Shown here: piece after piece, positions 47,552-58,330 of the stretch
Position numbering within the stretch: position 1 is the first letter of the stretch
Layout of the letters: each line of letters opens with the position of its first letter
Source of the DNA: Sipunculus nudus
Taxonomy: Eukaryota > Annelida > Sipuncula > Golfingiida > Sipunculidae
Assembly (NCBI GenBank): GCA_026874595.1
Contig: CM049317.1
Location: 75,980,891-76,044,890, forward strand
Direction of reading: 5' to 3'
Length of the DNA: 64,000 nucleotides
Notes under the pieces: generated by a model
What the model saw: the letters and a program-made list of their open reading frames with translations, nothing else
Told to the model about the DNA's origin: nothing
Database searches by the model: none
Translations under genes and position numbers: made by a program

Positions 47552-48653
47552 ATGGTGCAAAAAGGCCTTTGGTTCAAGTAAATGATATGAACACCAGTAT
47601 CATTAACAGTTACAACTTCTAAGCTGTAGTGTCCACTTCCTTTGAATTTCACTTGATGACATATATTTGAATGAAGCGCTGCGATGTATTTAAAAATGTA
47701 AATTGTGTTACGTTGTCAGAGTAAATAGCTCGCTTAAATATAGAATCGAATCTGACTCAAATTCAAGGAAAACTAGGGAGCACAATCAGTCTAGTTAATC
47801 GTTAATATGATATTAAGATATACTTTATGGATCCCTTTTAAGAAAATTACATTGTGTCCGCACCTCGATAATTAACCAGTGATCATCCCGACTAAAATAT
47901 GGCAGGCATCATTGTCAATACATGTACCATAAAATTCTTTACAACAACGTTTTAACTAACGAAGAAGGAATACATGCAATCAACACTCCTATATATGATA
48001 TACAAGAAATAAAATACTCCATCACAGGAAGGATATCACAACTGTATCTTATCATCTCTCAAAATGACCAGATACCTATTAGTGCAGTGCTTGAAGACCT
48101 CTTTGATCTTCCACGATCTTTATTTTTTTTAATATTTTTCTTTTAAATTTCATGATATACGTAATCATTGTATAAGATGAGCGAACAGTTTTCATAATTT
48201 CTGTTCTTCAGTGTTCTCAAAGTAATGCTTTCATCAGTTGAATTCTGAATTATAGTTCAATATGACATGAGTTCCAATAAGAATATAAATAGACCCGTGT
48301 AGTCCCCAAATTAGGAGAGCTGTTACCTTTGACGGTAAAGCTAAGATTCGGTCGATACGGAACGCAGGATTTGTGTTGAGAGTATTCATATGTACGGCTG
48401 TACATGCTACATTTTTTTCCTCTGTATATGGTATTCCATGCGGAACGGAACAAACTTTCTATGTTATCAGGAAAACCGGAGAAAATGTACCATCCCCGTT
48501 TTACAAAGCAAGATATTGTGACTGCAAAGTTATCAGATAGCTTGGCAGACCTGACGTGTAGGCGAAGTGTCAGCTAGCTATTGAAATAACAACATGACAA
48601 AATTAGTGCATGAATCAAGGTGATACATGTGTGCTTATGTATCGGTTTAAAAT
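47552..48653. other. No gene seen; upstream region of the sulfotransferase gene
   Basis: AT-rich, no exon recognised. No clear TATA box or CpG-rich promoter near the sulfotransferase start. Confidence 0.4.
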
Positions 48654-50045
48654 ATGGAAGTAAACGGGCTGATTTTCTGTTTAAGACTTCTTCCTCGACC
48701 ACGTCGTGTATTTCAGCTGTTAGTGGTGTTAGGAGTGTTCGCCTCTGTAGCATATATCGGCAAAAGGATACCGACATCTCTTTCAAGTGATTTGAGTGGA
48801 ACCAAGGAGACAAATTTTGTTCAGGGAATAACATCGGAGGCCCCGCCCGTTAAGATATCAACCCCAGCTTCAAGTGATTCAAGTAGAACAACGCATTCCG
48901 CTCCATTGACGAAATCATCGTCTCAGCAAACGGCCAAAGGGAAGGCAGAAGTTCAAATCCGAAACGAGGTCAGGAAATCAACTATCCGTAAGGAATGTTC
49001 GGGGAATCTGAGCGCAAAATACGATTGGAGACATCAACGTCATGGTCTAGACTCAATTTTGGTTTACGACGATATAAAAATAATATTATGTCAAGTAAGG
49101 AAGGCTGGATCCCAAGCTGTGGCCCATTTCCTGGATGAACAGATCAAGGCAAAACCAGGGTACCCCTTGTCCTCGCTATCACCGGCAGAAAGAAAAGAAA
49201 AATTAAAGAAATATTTAAAAGTTTTAATTGTTCGTGAGCCTTTTGAACGACTGTGGTCGGCATTTAACATGATATTTACAAACATAAATTTTGAATTTAT
49301 TCGGCTTTATGGGCCGACTATAGTTAAACTATATCATAAAAATTATACTAGAACACAAAGAGATTGTGCCGCTAATGTTTCACTCGAAGAATTTATCAAA
49401 TTTATAATTAGACAACACACACTTGGAATTGCGCCGAATCCACACTGGAGGACATATTTCGAAACATGTTATCCTTGCGAAATTAATTACGACATCATTG
49501 GCAATGTTGAAACATTGTCGCAGGATTTAGACCTATTTGTGGAACGGGCGAAATTAGATCATGTTGCAGATTTACCAGCTCCCGTTGCCGGATTAATAGA
49601 AGCAGCTTGTCGACATCCATTTTGGGATTCAACCCAGAGAGATAGGAACACGTGTGGCCAACTCTTAGATATGAGAAACGCTTCGAAGACTCTCCTATAC
49701 AATCTCGGCTTTGATTTGTCAGCCAGGAATTGTTATGGCTGTCCAGAAGAGGAGAGTCTTTTTACTTTCACAGAAAGATATTGGAGCCGTCGGATTGATT
49801 TGAAAACGATTAATAAGTGGAAGGGTATATGTTTGAGGTTCATGAAAAATCTGACTGAAAACACGTATTATTCTTTGTCTAGGGCGTCCGTCATTCTTGG
49901 CAATCGTAAACATATACGGAGGGAAGAAGCCTTTCGAAAGCTACAGCGCGGGGTTCTTCATAAATTGTTACATATATACAGACCAGATTTTGATCTTTTT
50001 GGGTACGACAAAAATGTTTATTTGAGTCCACGAGGCAAAATTTAA
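48654..50045 (+). CDS. Golgi carbohydrate sulfotransferase (CHST8-14 type, HNK-1/chondroitin family)
   Basis: A complete single-exon 463-residue type II membrane protein. Residues 1-18 are cytosolic and basic at the end (RPRR), 19-36 form the signal-anchor (VFQLLVVLGVFASVAYI), 37-115 a Ser/Thr/Lys stem. The catalytic domain follows: 5'-PAPS loop CQVRKAGSQAV (146-156), 3'-phosphate site VLIVREPFERLWSAF (190-204, with R194 and S202), the family block NPHWRTYFETCYPCEINYD (262-280) followed by IIGNVETLSQDLD, and the terminal YRPDFDLFGYD (442-452). It should move sulfate from PAPS to a sugar hydroxyl on glycans or proteoglycans in the Golgi lumen. N-glycosylation sites at N118, N230, N241, N342 and N399. 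The loop KAG departs from the usual K-x-G-S/T and residues 305-365 look like a family-specific insertion. Substrate cannot be told. ATG 48654 gives a normal cytosolic tail. Possible polyadenylation signals follow near 50888 and 51125. Confidence 0.9.
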   Translation: MEVNGLIFCLRLLPRPRRVFQLLVVLGVFASVAYIGKRIPTSLSSDLSGTKETNFVQGITSEAPPVKISTPASSDSSRTTHSAPLTKSSSQQTAKGKAEVQIRNEVRKSTIRKECSGNLSAKYDWRHQRHGLDSILVYDDIKIILCQVRKAGSQAVAHFLDEQIKAKPGYPLSSLSPAERKEKLKKYLKVLIVREPFERLWSAFNMIFTNINFEFIRLYGPTIVKLYHKNYTRTQRDCAANVSLEEFIKFIIRQHTLGIAPNPHWRTYFETCYPCEINYDIIGNVETLSQDLDLFVERAKLDHVADLPAPVAGLIEAACRHPFWDSTQRDRNTCGQLLDMRNASKTLLYNLGFDLSARNCYGCPEEESLFTFTERYWSRRIDLKTINKWKGICLRFMKNLTENTYYSLSRASVILGNRKHIRREEAFRKLQRGVLHKLLHIYRPDFDLFGYDKNVYLSPRGKI

Positions 50046-50339
50046 AAAACAAGTTCGGGTATATATTTATATTCATATAATGACCTTGTCCATAGAGTTG
50101 AGGACCTGAATATTTAAACAAAATTGAGAACAGAGTTGTGATAAATGTAAAAATCAACAAATTATTCGATGTATCTGATTCTGAGTGATCACCTTGTTTT
50201 TATGTAAATAATTTTTAATTAGCAGCACGGTTAGAAATGGTAAGATATCACTTTAAGCTTTGGGAATTTAAAAAGAGACGGACTCGCGCAGCAAGAAGAA
50301 CAAACACCAACAATAATGTTTGATTATTAGTCCATGGGC

Positions 50340-51140
50340 TAGTTGGAATGTTGCGATTTTTATTTACCCAGGGGTCCCTAACTTGTAAAAATGATAGATA
50401 GATATGTAAATGTGTTTGTATTTGGATGAGTTATATGTGTATTAAGCGCAGTTATGTCCAATACACAAACTAATTTTAATTTTTCGGGGGATGTGTGAAC
50501 ATTTTGTAACCAAAAGTTTAGACACAATAATTAATATGGATTTTCTTCGTAATCTGAGTTTATTTGTTTCATAAATTATGAAAATTAATGTTTGTGTTGA
50601 AAAATAACGTATTTTTCGCGAAATGACCCTTTTATCACACCGCGTCTAAGTACCAAGTTTGCGGCCGAGGGAAATCAGATAATTGGGTATTGTCGCAAAA
50701 TCGGCTGTAACTTCCTTATAACTTGTCGTATAATAAACACCATATTATTCCTATTTTATTGCTGAACAAGGTAGATATAAATGTGGCTGTATTTAGATGA
50801 GTTACACTATGTTCATTTATGACCATTTCACGAAATAATGTTGAATTGATTTTATGTATGCATATTTTTAACCAGAACGTTCGACACAATAAATTGTATG
50901 GGATTTCTTCGTATAGTTTGATTTTGTTTTATTTTTTCTTGTCATGTTGGTGGTTAAAACAAGGCGATTTTTCTAGAACTGGACTGTTCATCTAACCACG
51001 TTAAGTGTCAAGGCTGAAGGAAGAAAGAAACAGGGTATGGTCACTTAAAACAACTATAACTTCCGAATCACTAATTAAAGTCCAAGGATCGTGAAATAAA
51101 TGCCATTTTACTCTTTTTTATTGCTAAATAAAACGGACTG
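50340..51140. repeat. Diverged ~370-bp tandem duplication downstream of the sulfotransferase
   Basis: Segments from about 50396 and 50770 align (GATAT..AAATGTG..TGTATTT..GATGAGTTA, then GACACAATAA, then TTCTTCGTA), and a third start near 51045 shares GGGTAT, TAACTTCC and TTTTATTGCT. Non-coding; part may be 3' UTR. Confidence 0.5.
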
Positions 51141-52920
51141 TTTCCAAACATTTCCCAAAGAATAATAAACTCATGCAAAATCTTCAATAAACGTCACATA
51201 AATATTAGCTACAGTTGCATGAAGAACGTTAAGTTCAAGGACACAATTAAAGAATATTATCACAAAGGCGACTAAACGAACCCACCCAACGAAGGTCTTG
51301 CAACTGGAGCGTCAAATCTGACTGCCCCCTCGATGGAAAATGCTTGATTTGATCTATGATCATCCAGGCGGACGTACAGCACACTGATTGAGTTAAATCT
51401 TACATTGACATGACAGGGGATTGCTTCAAACAACGGTATTATAACCAAAACCAATCATTCAAATAAAGAGCCCCCTTAAATGAAAAACGAACTCGGATAC
51501 CATGTGTGGAATAATAATGTCGTGCTACCGAGAAGACAGGTTTCTAATTAATGGTTTTATTCCATAATCATATCATTCTTCTGGTGATAACAGTTTTTGA
51601 TTGTTTATCCATGTGGTTATGTAGTCATTGGTTCATTTTGTTGCTGTGGAGTATCCCCCTAAGAAATAAAATAAATTACAAAAAGATAAATTACAATTAA
51701 ATAATTACTCAGGTAGTTAAAACCATATGGATATGAAAATAAACTGCTTAAAGTCATACATATACACATACATATATCAGCCTACGTATAAATATCCAGG
51801 TATGCATATTCACATAAACACAAAATATGATGACAAACACTACTCTTAAGAGTAAACATACATATTTATGCTCATACACCCAAACATATCAGGGTTTCTG
51901 TTACATCGGAAATACATGAAATTAGTGAGATATTTAACTCCCATTGTCAATTAAAAAGACTCAAAAAAACCCTGCATATACATAAACATATATACATACA
52001 CATATTCAGTACACACACATATTCATGCAGTCCAGAATACTAATTTAAAATATAAATATGCTTCTGTCAACCAGATCTACTTTAAAAACCCAACTGTGGG
52101 ACCACTAACATTTTCTAAACCACAGATTGAAGCCCAATATAACAGATGCTACTGGTACTGAATGCCTCACGCTTAAAACCTTAATCTTTACAATTTATAC
52201 TGAATAAAGTTACACAAAACATTAAAAACATATTCCTTGATACAAAAGTTATTACTTACCCAGTGTTAAGATTATAATACTCAGGCAGAATAAGGCCTGC
52301 CGGCCGTCTGTGTGTCTATTTTACCCTCTCATTCTTGCTAGTCTGACGCCATATGGTGCAATCCGGGCGATAATAGGTGAAAACACCAAAAGAAGGAGAA
52401 CTTAGAGTAATTAACGGATCTATATAATGCACCAAAATTTAAAAAAACTAATGAAATGTTACGGAGCCCGACAATAACGATCAACAGCAGAGCTTCCCTA
52501 TCTCCTGGTCCATAATCCGCCAGTCAAATACATTCATAACAGCAAATGCAACTTATGCATGCCGAGAATCTAGCCGTTATTTACACTAAACTAAAGAATG
52601 TTCTTAACAAACGCTCAGAAATAGCATCAACCGTACGAAGAAGAAACGTTAATACAAGTACACCAAGCACTTCAAAATTCAGGCATCAGGTAATATATAT
52701 ACTGTGGATTCAGAATTATTCGTTGTTTTTTTATATTCGTGGAATTCATGGATGACTTTTATCCACGCAATTAAAAACCCAACGATCATTAGGTTAGAAA
52801 GTCAATTTTTTTAAAGTCCCTGTGTGCATATTGAGTTATGACATCGTGATTGACCGCTAACACCGTCTTATCAGTGGTATTGGTCAATAACTCACACAGA
52901 AAGCGACATGTAGCCTACAA
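51141..52920. other. No gene seen
   Basis: AT-rich, with CATATATACATACACATA-type simple sequence near 51760-52020. No exon recognised. Confidence 0.4.
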
Positions 52921-52921
52921 A

Positions 52922-52923
<2 letters not shown>

Positions 52924-52974
<51 letters not shown>
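52924..52974. repeat. (TA)n microsatellite
   Basis: 51 bp of TA. Confidence 0.95.
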
Positions 52975-52977
<3 letters not shown>

Positions 52978-53936
52978 CATTTTTTTTATTAGGAAAGATA
53001 TTTAGTTCTCCCTGGTTTGAGTAAAAAATCAAGATTTCAGCAGTGTCGGACTTACTACTTGTACCGGTGACGGTTTGAGAGTGCGTCTGCCGAACAATCA
53101 CCGATCTTTGGCTTAATTTCACTTCTGTTCACAAATGAATTTTTATAAAATGCATAACCAGGAACGATTAATCCACGAAAGTTTTCACCCAAAGAATAGT
53201 GTTTATGGTCAAAACTACGAAATTTTAAACAGACGATATTTTTTTTAATCCACACTATATAAACCGGAACAAGTTGATAATATATACCGTTTAAGTAGAT
53301 AAGAGCACGTTATTAGGGCAGTCTACCTGGTCGTCACATCCAGGTGCCAGGCTCATGCAATGGTAATAAGACCCAGGGGCGCAAGTTATTTTTTTTTTTT
53401 TTTTTTTAATTTTCAGGATTCAACACAGGTGTGTCGAAGGTGGCGTCCTTTTTAAAGGATGTGAATATTTTTACAATTGTTATTAAAAATTTGCAACAAG
53501 TTTAAATACCTTTCCTCCACATGCTCAATACTTATTCAAAATAAAAAGAACTTTAACTAATGGCATTCCTCCTGTTAAAGGAATTTTAAGATAAAAACGC
53601 TATGTTAAGGGTAGAGAAAAAATGGCATAATTCCATAAACATTTATCCTAGAACGATAGACTGCCTCACAAATCGTCGGTTATGCTATACCCATTCGGAC
53701 AAAATGTGCAAATTAGGTCATAAAAGATGTCAGCAGGGGTAAAGAGGTCATGGAATTTTCGCCTCGTCCGAAATCCAGAAATTTTTGACTCATTAATTAA
53801 TTTATGCTTGAAATATGTTAAACGATCAGGTAAAAAGGTGCTTCCCTGCACCAGATTACAGCAATGTCATTTGTTAACGTTCATTTCCAGTAATCCCTGA
53901 ACATATGTGAGCAAAAACTGTCAGAATGTAAATTAT
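52975..53936. other. No gene seen
   Basis: AT-rich, short ORFs, a T-run near 53390-53408. Confidence 0.4.
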
Positions 53937-54726
53937 AACCTTTTACGGAACCTAATATCAACAGATCACGTATGCGTGGTGAACATAAATTTTGTAATGG
54001 AGAAAAAAAAATCAGATTCTGTTACACTAGGAAGCGTGAAATATCTAGGGAAATGAATAAAGAAGTCCGTGTTTTTTTGTTAACAAATAATTAACAATTA
54101 CAATTACACAGTATAATAGCAGTTTAACAGCAAATTAATACAATCACACAGTAAAATAAACAAAGTGCACAGTACCTGGATACCACCACAGTCACAGCGA
54201 TAAGTCGTTTTAAATGTATAAGCCGGATGAAGCTCGGAGAATACAGTCCTATGTAATTACAAAATCAATCTACTGTTATACAAACGTAAATCCTGGCAGT
54301 GATCCGAAAGGCAAACTGAAGACTACTTAAAATCCGTCATAAATTTGAAGAAAATCTCTAACTGCTGCATGTATCGGAAAAGGCCCCGATCTTCTGTGTC
54401 CGCTGGAATATTCTTTCGCCTCTCTCTCGGCTCTAAAACACAGCTCCCTATTTATAACTTTCACCTCAAGCCGCGAACTTTCCATTTCTCGAACAATCTA
54501 AAGAATCTAAACATGATGCACAGTACACACGTTGCAGGAAACCTCTAGAACAACGAATGCCGTGTTTCTACACATGTCAGGGTTTACACGTGGGCCGAAC
54601 CGGCTCGGCCAGGCGAGAGAGCCCCAGACCAGCATGACAGCGAGAGTTCAGGGAGTACGGATTCAACTGAGAGTGCAACACCCGGCCAGGCGAGGCCGCT
54701 ACAACACGAGTTACGCCAGTGTCACA
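53937..54726 (-). mobile_element. Solo LTR of the same Ty3/gypsy family (copy B)
   Basis: On the minus strand it starts TGTGACA (54726) and ends TTTACA (53937). TATA box TATAAATAGGG (about 54446-54456). It matches copy A through GTTCTAG, TAGATTGTTCG, GGCTTGAGGTGAAA, GTGGTGGTATCCAGGTACTG and TTATTTGTTAACAAAAAA. No primer site follows, so solo. A CpG-rich 5' part distinguishes it from copy A. Confidence 0.7.
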
Positions 54727-54858
54727 CAATAAAAAAGACAAATCCCATTTCTTATATATCATGAGATCCTTTGACCTATTTCTACCCATGAGATTGATGA
54801 TTATAGCTTTTTGGTTGAGATGACCTTTTGACCCCTGCTAACTGACATAATTTACATA

Positions 54859-54862
<4 letters not shown>

Positions 54863-54907
<45 letters not shown>

Positions 54908-54920
54908 TATATATATATAG
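54863..54920. repeat. (TA)n microsatellite at the left edge of the retroelement nest
   Basis: 58 bp of TA and near-TA, joining directly to the inverted Penelope copy. Confidence 0.95.
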
Positions 54921-55411
54921 TTCAAGACTTTAACCTACATGGGTTTTACAACGTTGTTTCGAAAGGGCCGTAGGTCCTCACTCTTCGGAAACCCATCATG
55001 AAGTGTGCAGGGTATTAAGATTTTTGAATGTTTGATCTGGCGCATGCGTAGTTAGCCAGGAGGTGTTTCGCCCTGTGTCTGCATGTGCTCCCGAGTTCGT
55101 TTCTTTTGTTTAGTGTTGACAATAGTGGTCTGTTTATTATAAAGAATTTCTCTTCCAGGCAGAGATTATAGGATTTGTTAGTCGTGGAGTATGGCTTTGC
55201 TTTGCTTATAATCTTCCATTGTATTGAGTGTTGCACATGGTTGCCTTTCAGTCTCCAAATGTATTCGCTGAGTGTTGTACTGTTACGTTTGTTTACATTC
55301 CTGAAGCTTGAGACGTGGGTATTGTACCGCGTTTTTAAAGTATTTTCTGTCAGTCCAATGTATGTTTCTGGTCTCAGGTTGTCCTTGCGTGTCACAGTAG
55401 CCTGGTATACT
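54921..55411 (-). mobile_element. 5'-truncated inverted copy of the Penelope-like element
   Basis: Reverse complement of the last ~490 bp of the element at 55431-57784. It keeps the GIY-YIG part (TYIGLTENTLKTRYN, minus ORF 55395-55015) with an intact frame where the larger copy has lost 5 bp. The hammerhead-like terminus is at 54939-54996. An inverted truncated copy in front of a longer one is a known arrangement of Penelope-like elements. Confidence 0.85.
54939..54996 (-). ncRNA. Hammerhead-like ribozyme fold in the inverted Penelope copy
   Basis: Read 54996 to 54939: stem I ATGGGTTT pairs with AAAACCCAT, core CCGAAGA in the position of CUGAUGA, stem II around GGACCTACGGCCC, then GAAA, palindromic stem III CAACGTTG and UA. 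Two core bases differ from canonical (U4 to C, U7 to A); U7 is tolerant, U4 usually is not, so activity is doubtful. Confidence 0.5.
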
Positions 55412-55430
55412 ATATATATATATATATATT
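55411..55430. repeat. Short (TA)n between the two Penelope copies
   Basis: About 20 bp of TA forms the junction between the inverted and direct copies. Confidence 0.9.
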
Positions 55431-57784
55431 ACAGCTCCTGTCAGTCGAGCACTTTATCGTTGTGTAGTTCAACATACACCTGACTATAATCATGCTCCAG
55501 CATTTTGTTGAGCACTCTCTGAACTACCATGGATCAAGGACTTAACCACATCAACCTCGGGTATTCTACTAAGAACATTCCCATACCACCAACGAAGGGA
55601 TACTTGAAATGTTTGATTGAAAAAACGCACAAATTTATAAGAAATATTAGATGGAGATCTTACTTCTTCCTAAATCTTGGCGGCAACGCAGACAAAAAAA
55701 ACCCTACGGATTCCGCTCTGCTAAACCACCACCGCAAAACCGGAGCTAAAAGAATTCGAAGATGGACTATTGAACATCGTACAAACTATCAAATTCAAAA
55801 GCACCAACAAACCTTTCCAGAAGCAACTACGCAGAGACACTCAAGTCATCAAAAAAGAAGAAAAATTACTGGTAGCCGCAGACAAAACTAACAACTTCTA
55901 TAAGCTAGAGCCAGAGCAATACAACGAACTTATAAAGAGGAATATAGAAAAGGACTATAAGAAGACCCCACTGGCATCGGTGAACCGGATTACTTTAGAG
56001 GACCAAAAGATTGCAACACAACTTGACCTCAGTGACAGAATAGAAACCACGAATAAAAGCCAGGCCTTCATCACACTCCATGACCATCAGCCAAACTTTA
56101 GCAATAAACCAAGCTGCAGACTGATAAACCCGTGCAAACCCGAAATTGGCAAAATCAGCAAGCAGATATTGGCAAGAATCAACTCAAACATTTAACAAGC
56201 TACGAAATTCAACCAATGGAAAAACACCGACCAAGTTATATCCTGGTTTAATGAAGTCGAAAACAAGAGCAAACAATCATTCATCTGTTTCGATATATGT
56301 GACTTTTACCCGTCAATCACCGAATACCTACTCGACAAAGCCTTGGACTTCGCATCACAGTATGACACCATATCGGATAGCGAAAAGCACATCATCCGCC
56401 ACGCAAAAAGTGCCATCCTGTACAACGATGATACCCCATGGTGCAAACGCAGCAATCCCAGATTCGACGTCACTATGGGCAGCTATGACGACGCCGAAAC
56501 TTGTGAATTGATTGGTCTATTCCTACTATCACAGCTGCAGCACATGGACATCAACGTCGGACTGTACAGGGACGATGGGTTAGCCTTATGCCGAAAAAAC
56601 ACCAAGACAAACAGAAATCATCAAAAAGGAAATATGTAAAATATTCGCAAGGAACAATCTGAGAATTACAATAGAAGCAAATAAAAAAAAACAGTTGAAT
56701 ACCTAGACATAACCCTAGACCTACGAACCGGCACATACAAGCCATTTTTAAAGCCAAACAACAACCCCCTGTATGTGCATAAGGACAACAACCATCCGCC
56801 AACCATAATAAAAAACATACCAAAAAGTATTAACAACAGGATTTCCAACATCTCATCAAACGAAACTATTTTCAAGGAAGCAGCACCAGTATACCAAGAA
56901 ACATTGAAAAAGAGCGGATATGACTACACGCTGGAATACAAGCCACACCCCAACTCCAACGAGGACCTTAACAGGGAAGGGAGAAGACGCAACAGACGGA
57001 GAAACATAACCTGGTTTAACCCACCATTCAGTGACAACGTAGCTACCAACATTGGACGCAAATTCTTCACTCTACTGAACAAATGCTTCCCAGCTGGTCA
57101 TAAACTAAATAAATTACTGAATAAAAACACTGTTAAACTAAGTTACAGCAGCATGCAAAACATGGGCCAGATCATATCAGCGCACAACAAATCTGTATTG
57201 AATAAACATAAATCACAGCAAATTGAACAGAACAACTGTAACTGCAGAAATAGACAACAATGTCCGCTACAAGGAAACTGTCTCACCAGTAATATAGTAT
57301 ACCAGGCTACTGTGACACGCAAGGACAACCTGAGACCAGAAACATACATTGGACTGACAGAAAATACTTTAAAAACGCGGTACAATGCCCACGTCTCAAG
57401 CTTCAGGAATGTAAACAAACGTAACAGTACAACACTCAGCGAATACATTTGGAGACTAAAAGGCAACCATGTGCAACACTCAATACAATGGAAGATTATA
57501 AGCAAAGCCATACTCCACGACTAACAAATCCTGTAATCTCTGCCTGGAAAAGAAATTCTTCATAATATACAGACCCCTATTGTCAACACTAAACAAAAGA
57601 AACGAACTCGCGAGCACATGCAGACACAGGGCGAAACACCTCCTGGCTAACTACGCATGCGCCAGATCAAACATTCAAAAATCTTAATACCTGGCACACT
57701 TCATGATGGGCTTCCGAAGAGTTAGGACATACGTCCATTACGAAACAACGTTGTAAAACCCATGTAGGTTAAAGTCTTGAACTA
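55431..57784 (+). mobile_element. Penelope-like retroelement with GIY-YIG endonuclease, inactivated
   Basis: One long pol reading frame, broken by decay. Order: N-terminal region from ATG 55529; a block with KKEEKLLVAADKTNNFYKLEPEQY (55855-55925); RT motif [13 protein letters not shown] (about 56285-56320); RT motif [11 protein letters not shown] (about 56558-56587); connector with PLYVHKDNNHPPTIIKN; a Cys-rich linker CNCRNRQQCPLQGNC; and the GIY-YIG endonuclease (IVYQATV then TYIGLTENTLKTRYN, 57295-57400). Defects: frameshift near 55690-55770, stop at 56193-56195, frameshifts near 56600 and 56690, and a 5-bp loss near 57500 relative to the inverted copy. Its 57-bp start (55431-55487) recurs downstream at 57795-57851, i.e. 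the beginning of another copy or pseudo-LTR. In life such elements copy themselves by target-primed reverse transcription. Confidence 0.92.
57706..57763 (+). ncRNA. Hammerhead-like ribozyme fold at the Penelope 3' end
   Basis: Stem I ATGGGCTT with AAAACCCAT (one C-A mismatch), core CCGAAGA, stem II hairpin GGAC-ATAC-GTCC, GAAA, palindromic stem III CAACGTTG, then UA at the expected cleavage site. Same variant core as in the inverted copy, so the variant is a property of the family here, not a single mutation. Confidence 0.5.
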
Positions 57785-57794
57785 TACATATATT

Positions 57795-57845
57795 ACAGCT
57801 CCTGTCAGTCGAGCACTTTATCGTTGTGTAGTTCAACACACACCT

Positions 57846-57851
<6 letters not shown>
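57795..57851 (+). repeat. Direct repeat of the Penelope 5' start (pseudo-LTR piece)
   Basis: ACAGCTCCTGTCAGTCGAGC and the following ~37 bp are nearly identical to 55431-55487. It ends at a (TA)n tract. Confidence 0.85.

Positions 57852-57892
<41 letters not shown>
57852..57892. repeat. (TA)n microsatellite, left flank of the TRIM
   Basis: About 41 bp of TA. The TRIM sits inside TA sequence, so its target duplication cannot be read. Confidence 0.9.
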
Positions 57893-57896
<4 letters not shown>

Positions 57897-58036
57897 ACCG
57901 GACACACAAAAGCGTTCCTACTGGCCTTGCTAGTAAAGCTTGCTTTATTGGCGAAGCGGTAGAACGTCTGACTTGTGTGTCACAGGTTACGGGTTCGAAC
58001 CCACATTCGGACTGGTTACTATTTTCACCCGTTACA
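57893..58036 (+). repeat. 5' LTR of the TRIM
   Basis: 144 bp, TGTAAC to GTTACA, identical to the 3' LTR. Contains the tRNA-like promoter at 57949-58002. Confidence 0.93.
57949..58002 (+). promoter_or_regulatory. tRNA-like Pol III promoter (A box and B box) in the 5' LTR
   Basis: A box TGGCGAAGCGG at 57949-57959 (consensus TRGYNNARNNGG with one position short) and B box GGTTCGAACCC at 57992-58002, a full match to GGTTCGANNCC. The 43-nt spacing equals that in a tRNA gene, and TAGAACGTCTGACTTG between them resembles a D-arm to anticodon-arm segment. The same pair recurs in the 3' LTR about 268 bp downstream. Confidence 0.7.
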
Positions 58037-58037
58037 A

Positions 58038-58055
58038 TGGTGGCAGCGGTGGGAT
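58038..58055 (+). other. Primer-binding site for tRNA-Leu in the TRIM
   Basis: TGGTGGCAGCGGTGGGAT is complementary to the 3' end of tRNA-Leu(AAG) including the CCA tail. It lies one base after the 5' LTR, the normal place. Confidence 0.85.
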
Positions 58056-58146
58056 CCGGGGAGTTGGTGTCGTGGCATGATGCCCCACCCAGTTCACGTG
58101 TGTGACCCCCGGGATAGATCCCACGTTCTGGGGACAGAACGTCCTC

Positions 58147-58160
58147 GGAGAGGGGGTGAA
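58147..58160 (+). other. Polypurine tract of the TRIM
   Basis: GGAGAGGGGGTGAA ends immediately before the 3' LTR; one T interrupts an otherwise all-purine run. Confidence 0.75.
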
Positions 58161-58304
58161 TGTAACCGGACACACAAAAGCGTTCCTACTGGCCTTGCTA
58201 GTAAAGCTTGCTTTATTGGCGAAGCGGTAGAACGTCTGACTTGTGTGTCACAGGTTACGGGTTCGAACCCACATTCGGACTGGTTACTATTTTCACCCGT
58301 TACA
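58161..58304 (+). repeat. 3' LTR of the TRIM
   Basis: Identical in all 144 positions to the 5' LTR, including A and B boxes. Flanked on the right by (TA)n (58305-58330). Confidence 0.93.
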
Positions 58305-58330
58305 TATATATATATATATATATATATATA

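Larger units (their letters stand above)
57893..58304 (+). mobile_element. TRIM (terminal-repeat retrotransposon in miniature), 412 bp, tRNA-like LTRs
   Basis: Two identical 144-bp direct repeats (57893-58036 and 58161-58304) begin TGTAAC and end GTTACA, the inverted ends of LTRs. One base after the 5' LTR comes TGGTGGCAGCGGTGGGAT, complementary over 18 nt to the 3' end of animal tRNA-Leu(AAG). A purine-rich tract GGAGAGGGGGTGAA ends directly at the 3' LTR. The interior is 124 bp and non-coding, so the element must borrow enzymes from an autonomous LTR element. Identical LTRs imply recent insertion. Each LTR also holds a tRNA-type A box and B box 43 nt apart (separate entries). TRIMs have been reported from plants and from bivalves; whether this is a known family needs comparison. 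Confidence 0.93.

Noticed and set aside
48220-48260. CUGAUGA on the minus strand near 48233 as another hammerhead
   Set aside because: No stem II next to it and no GAAA in the right place.
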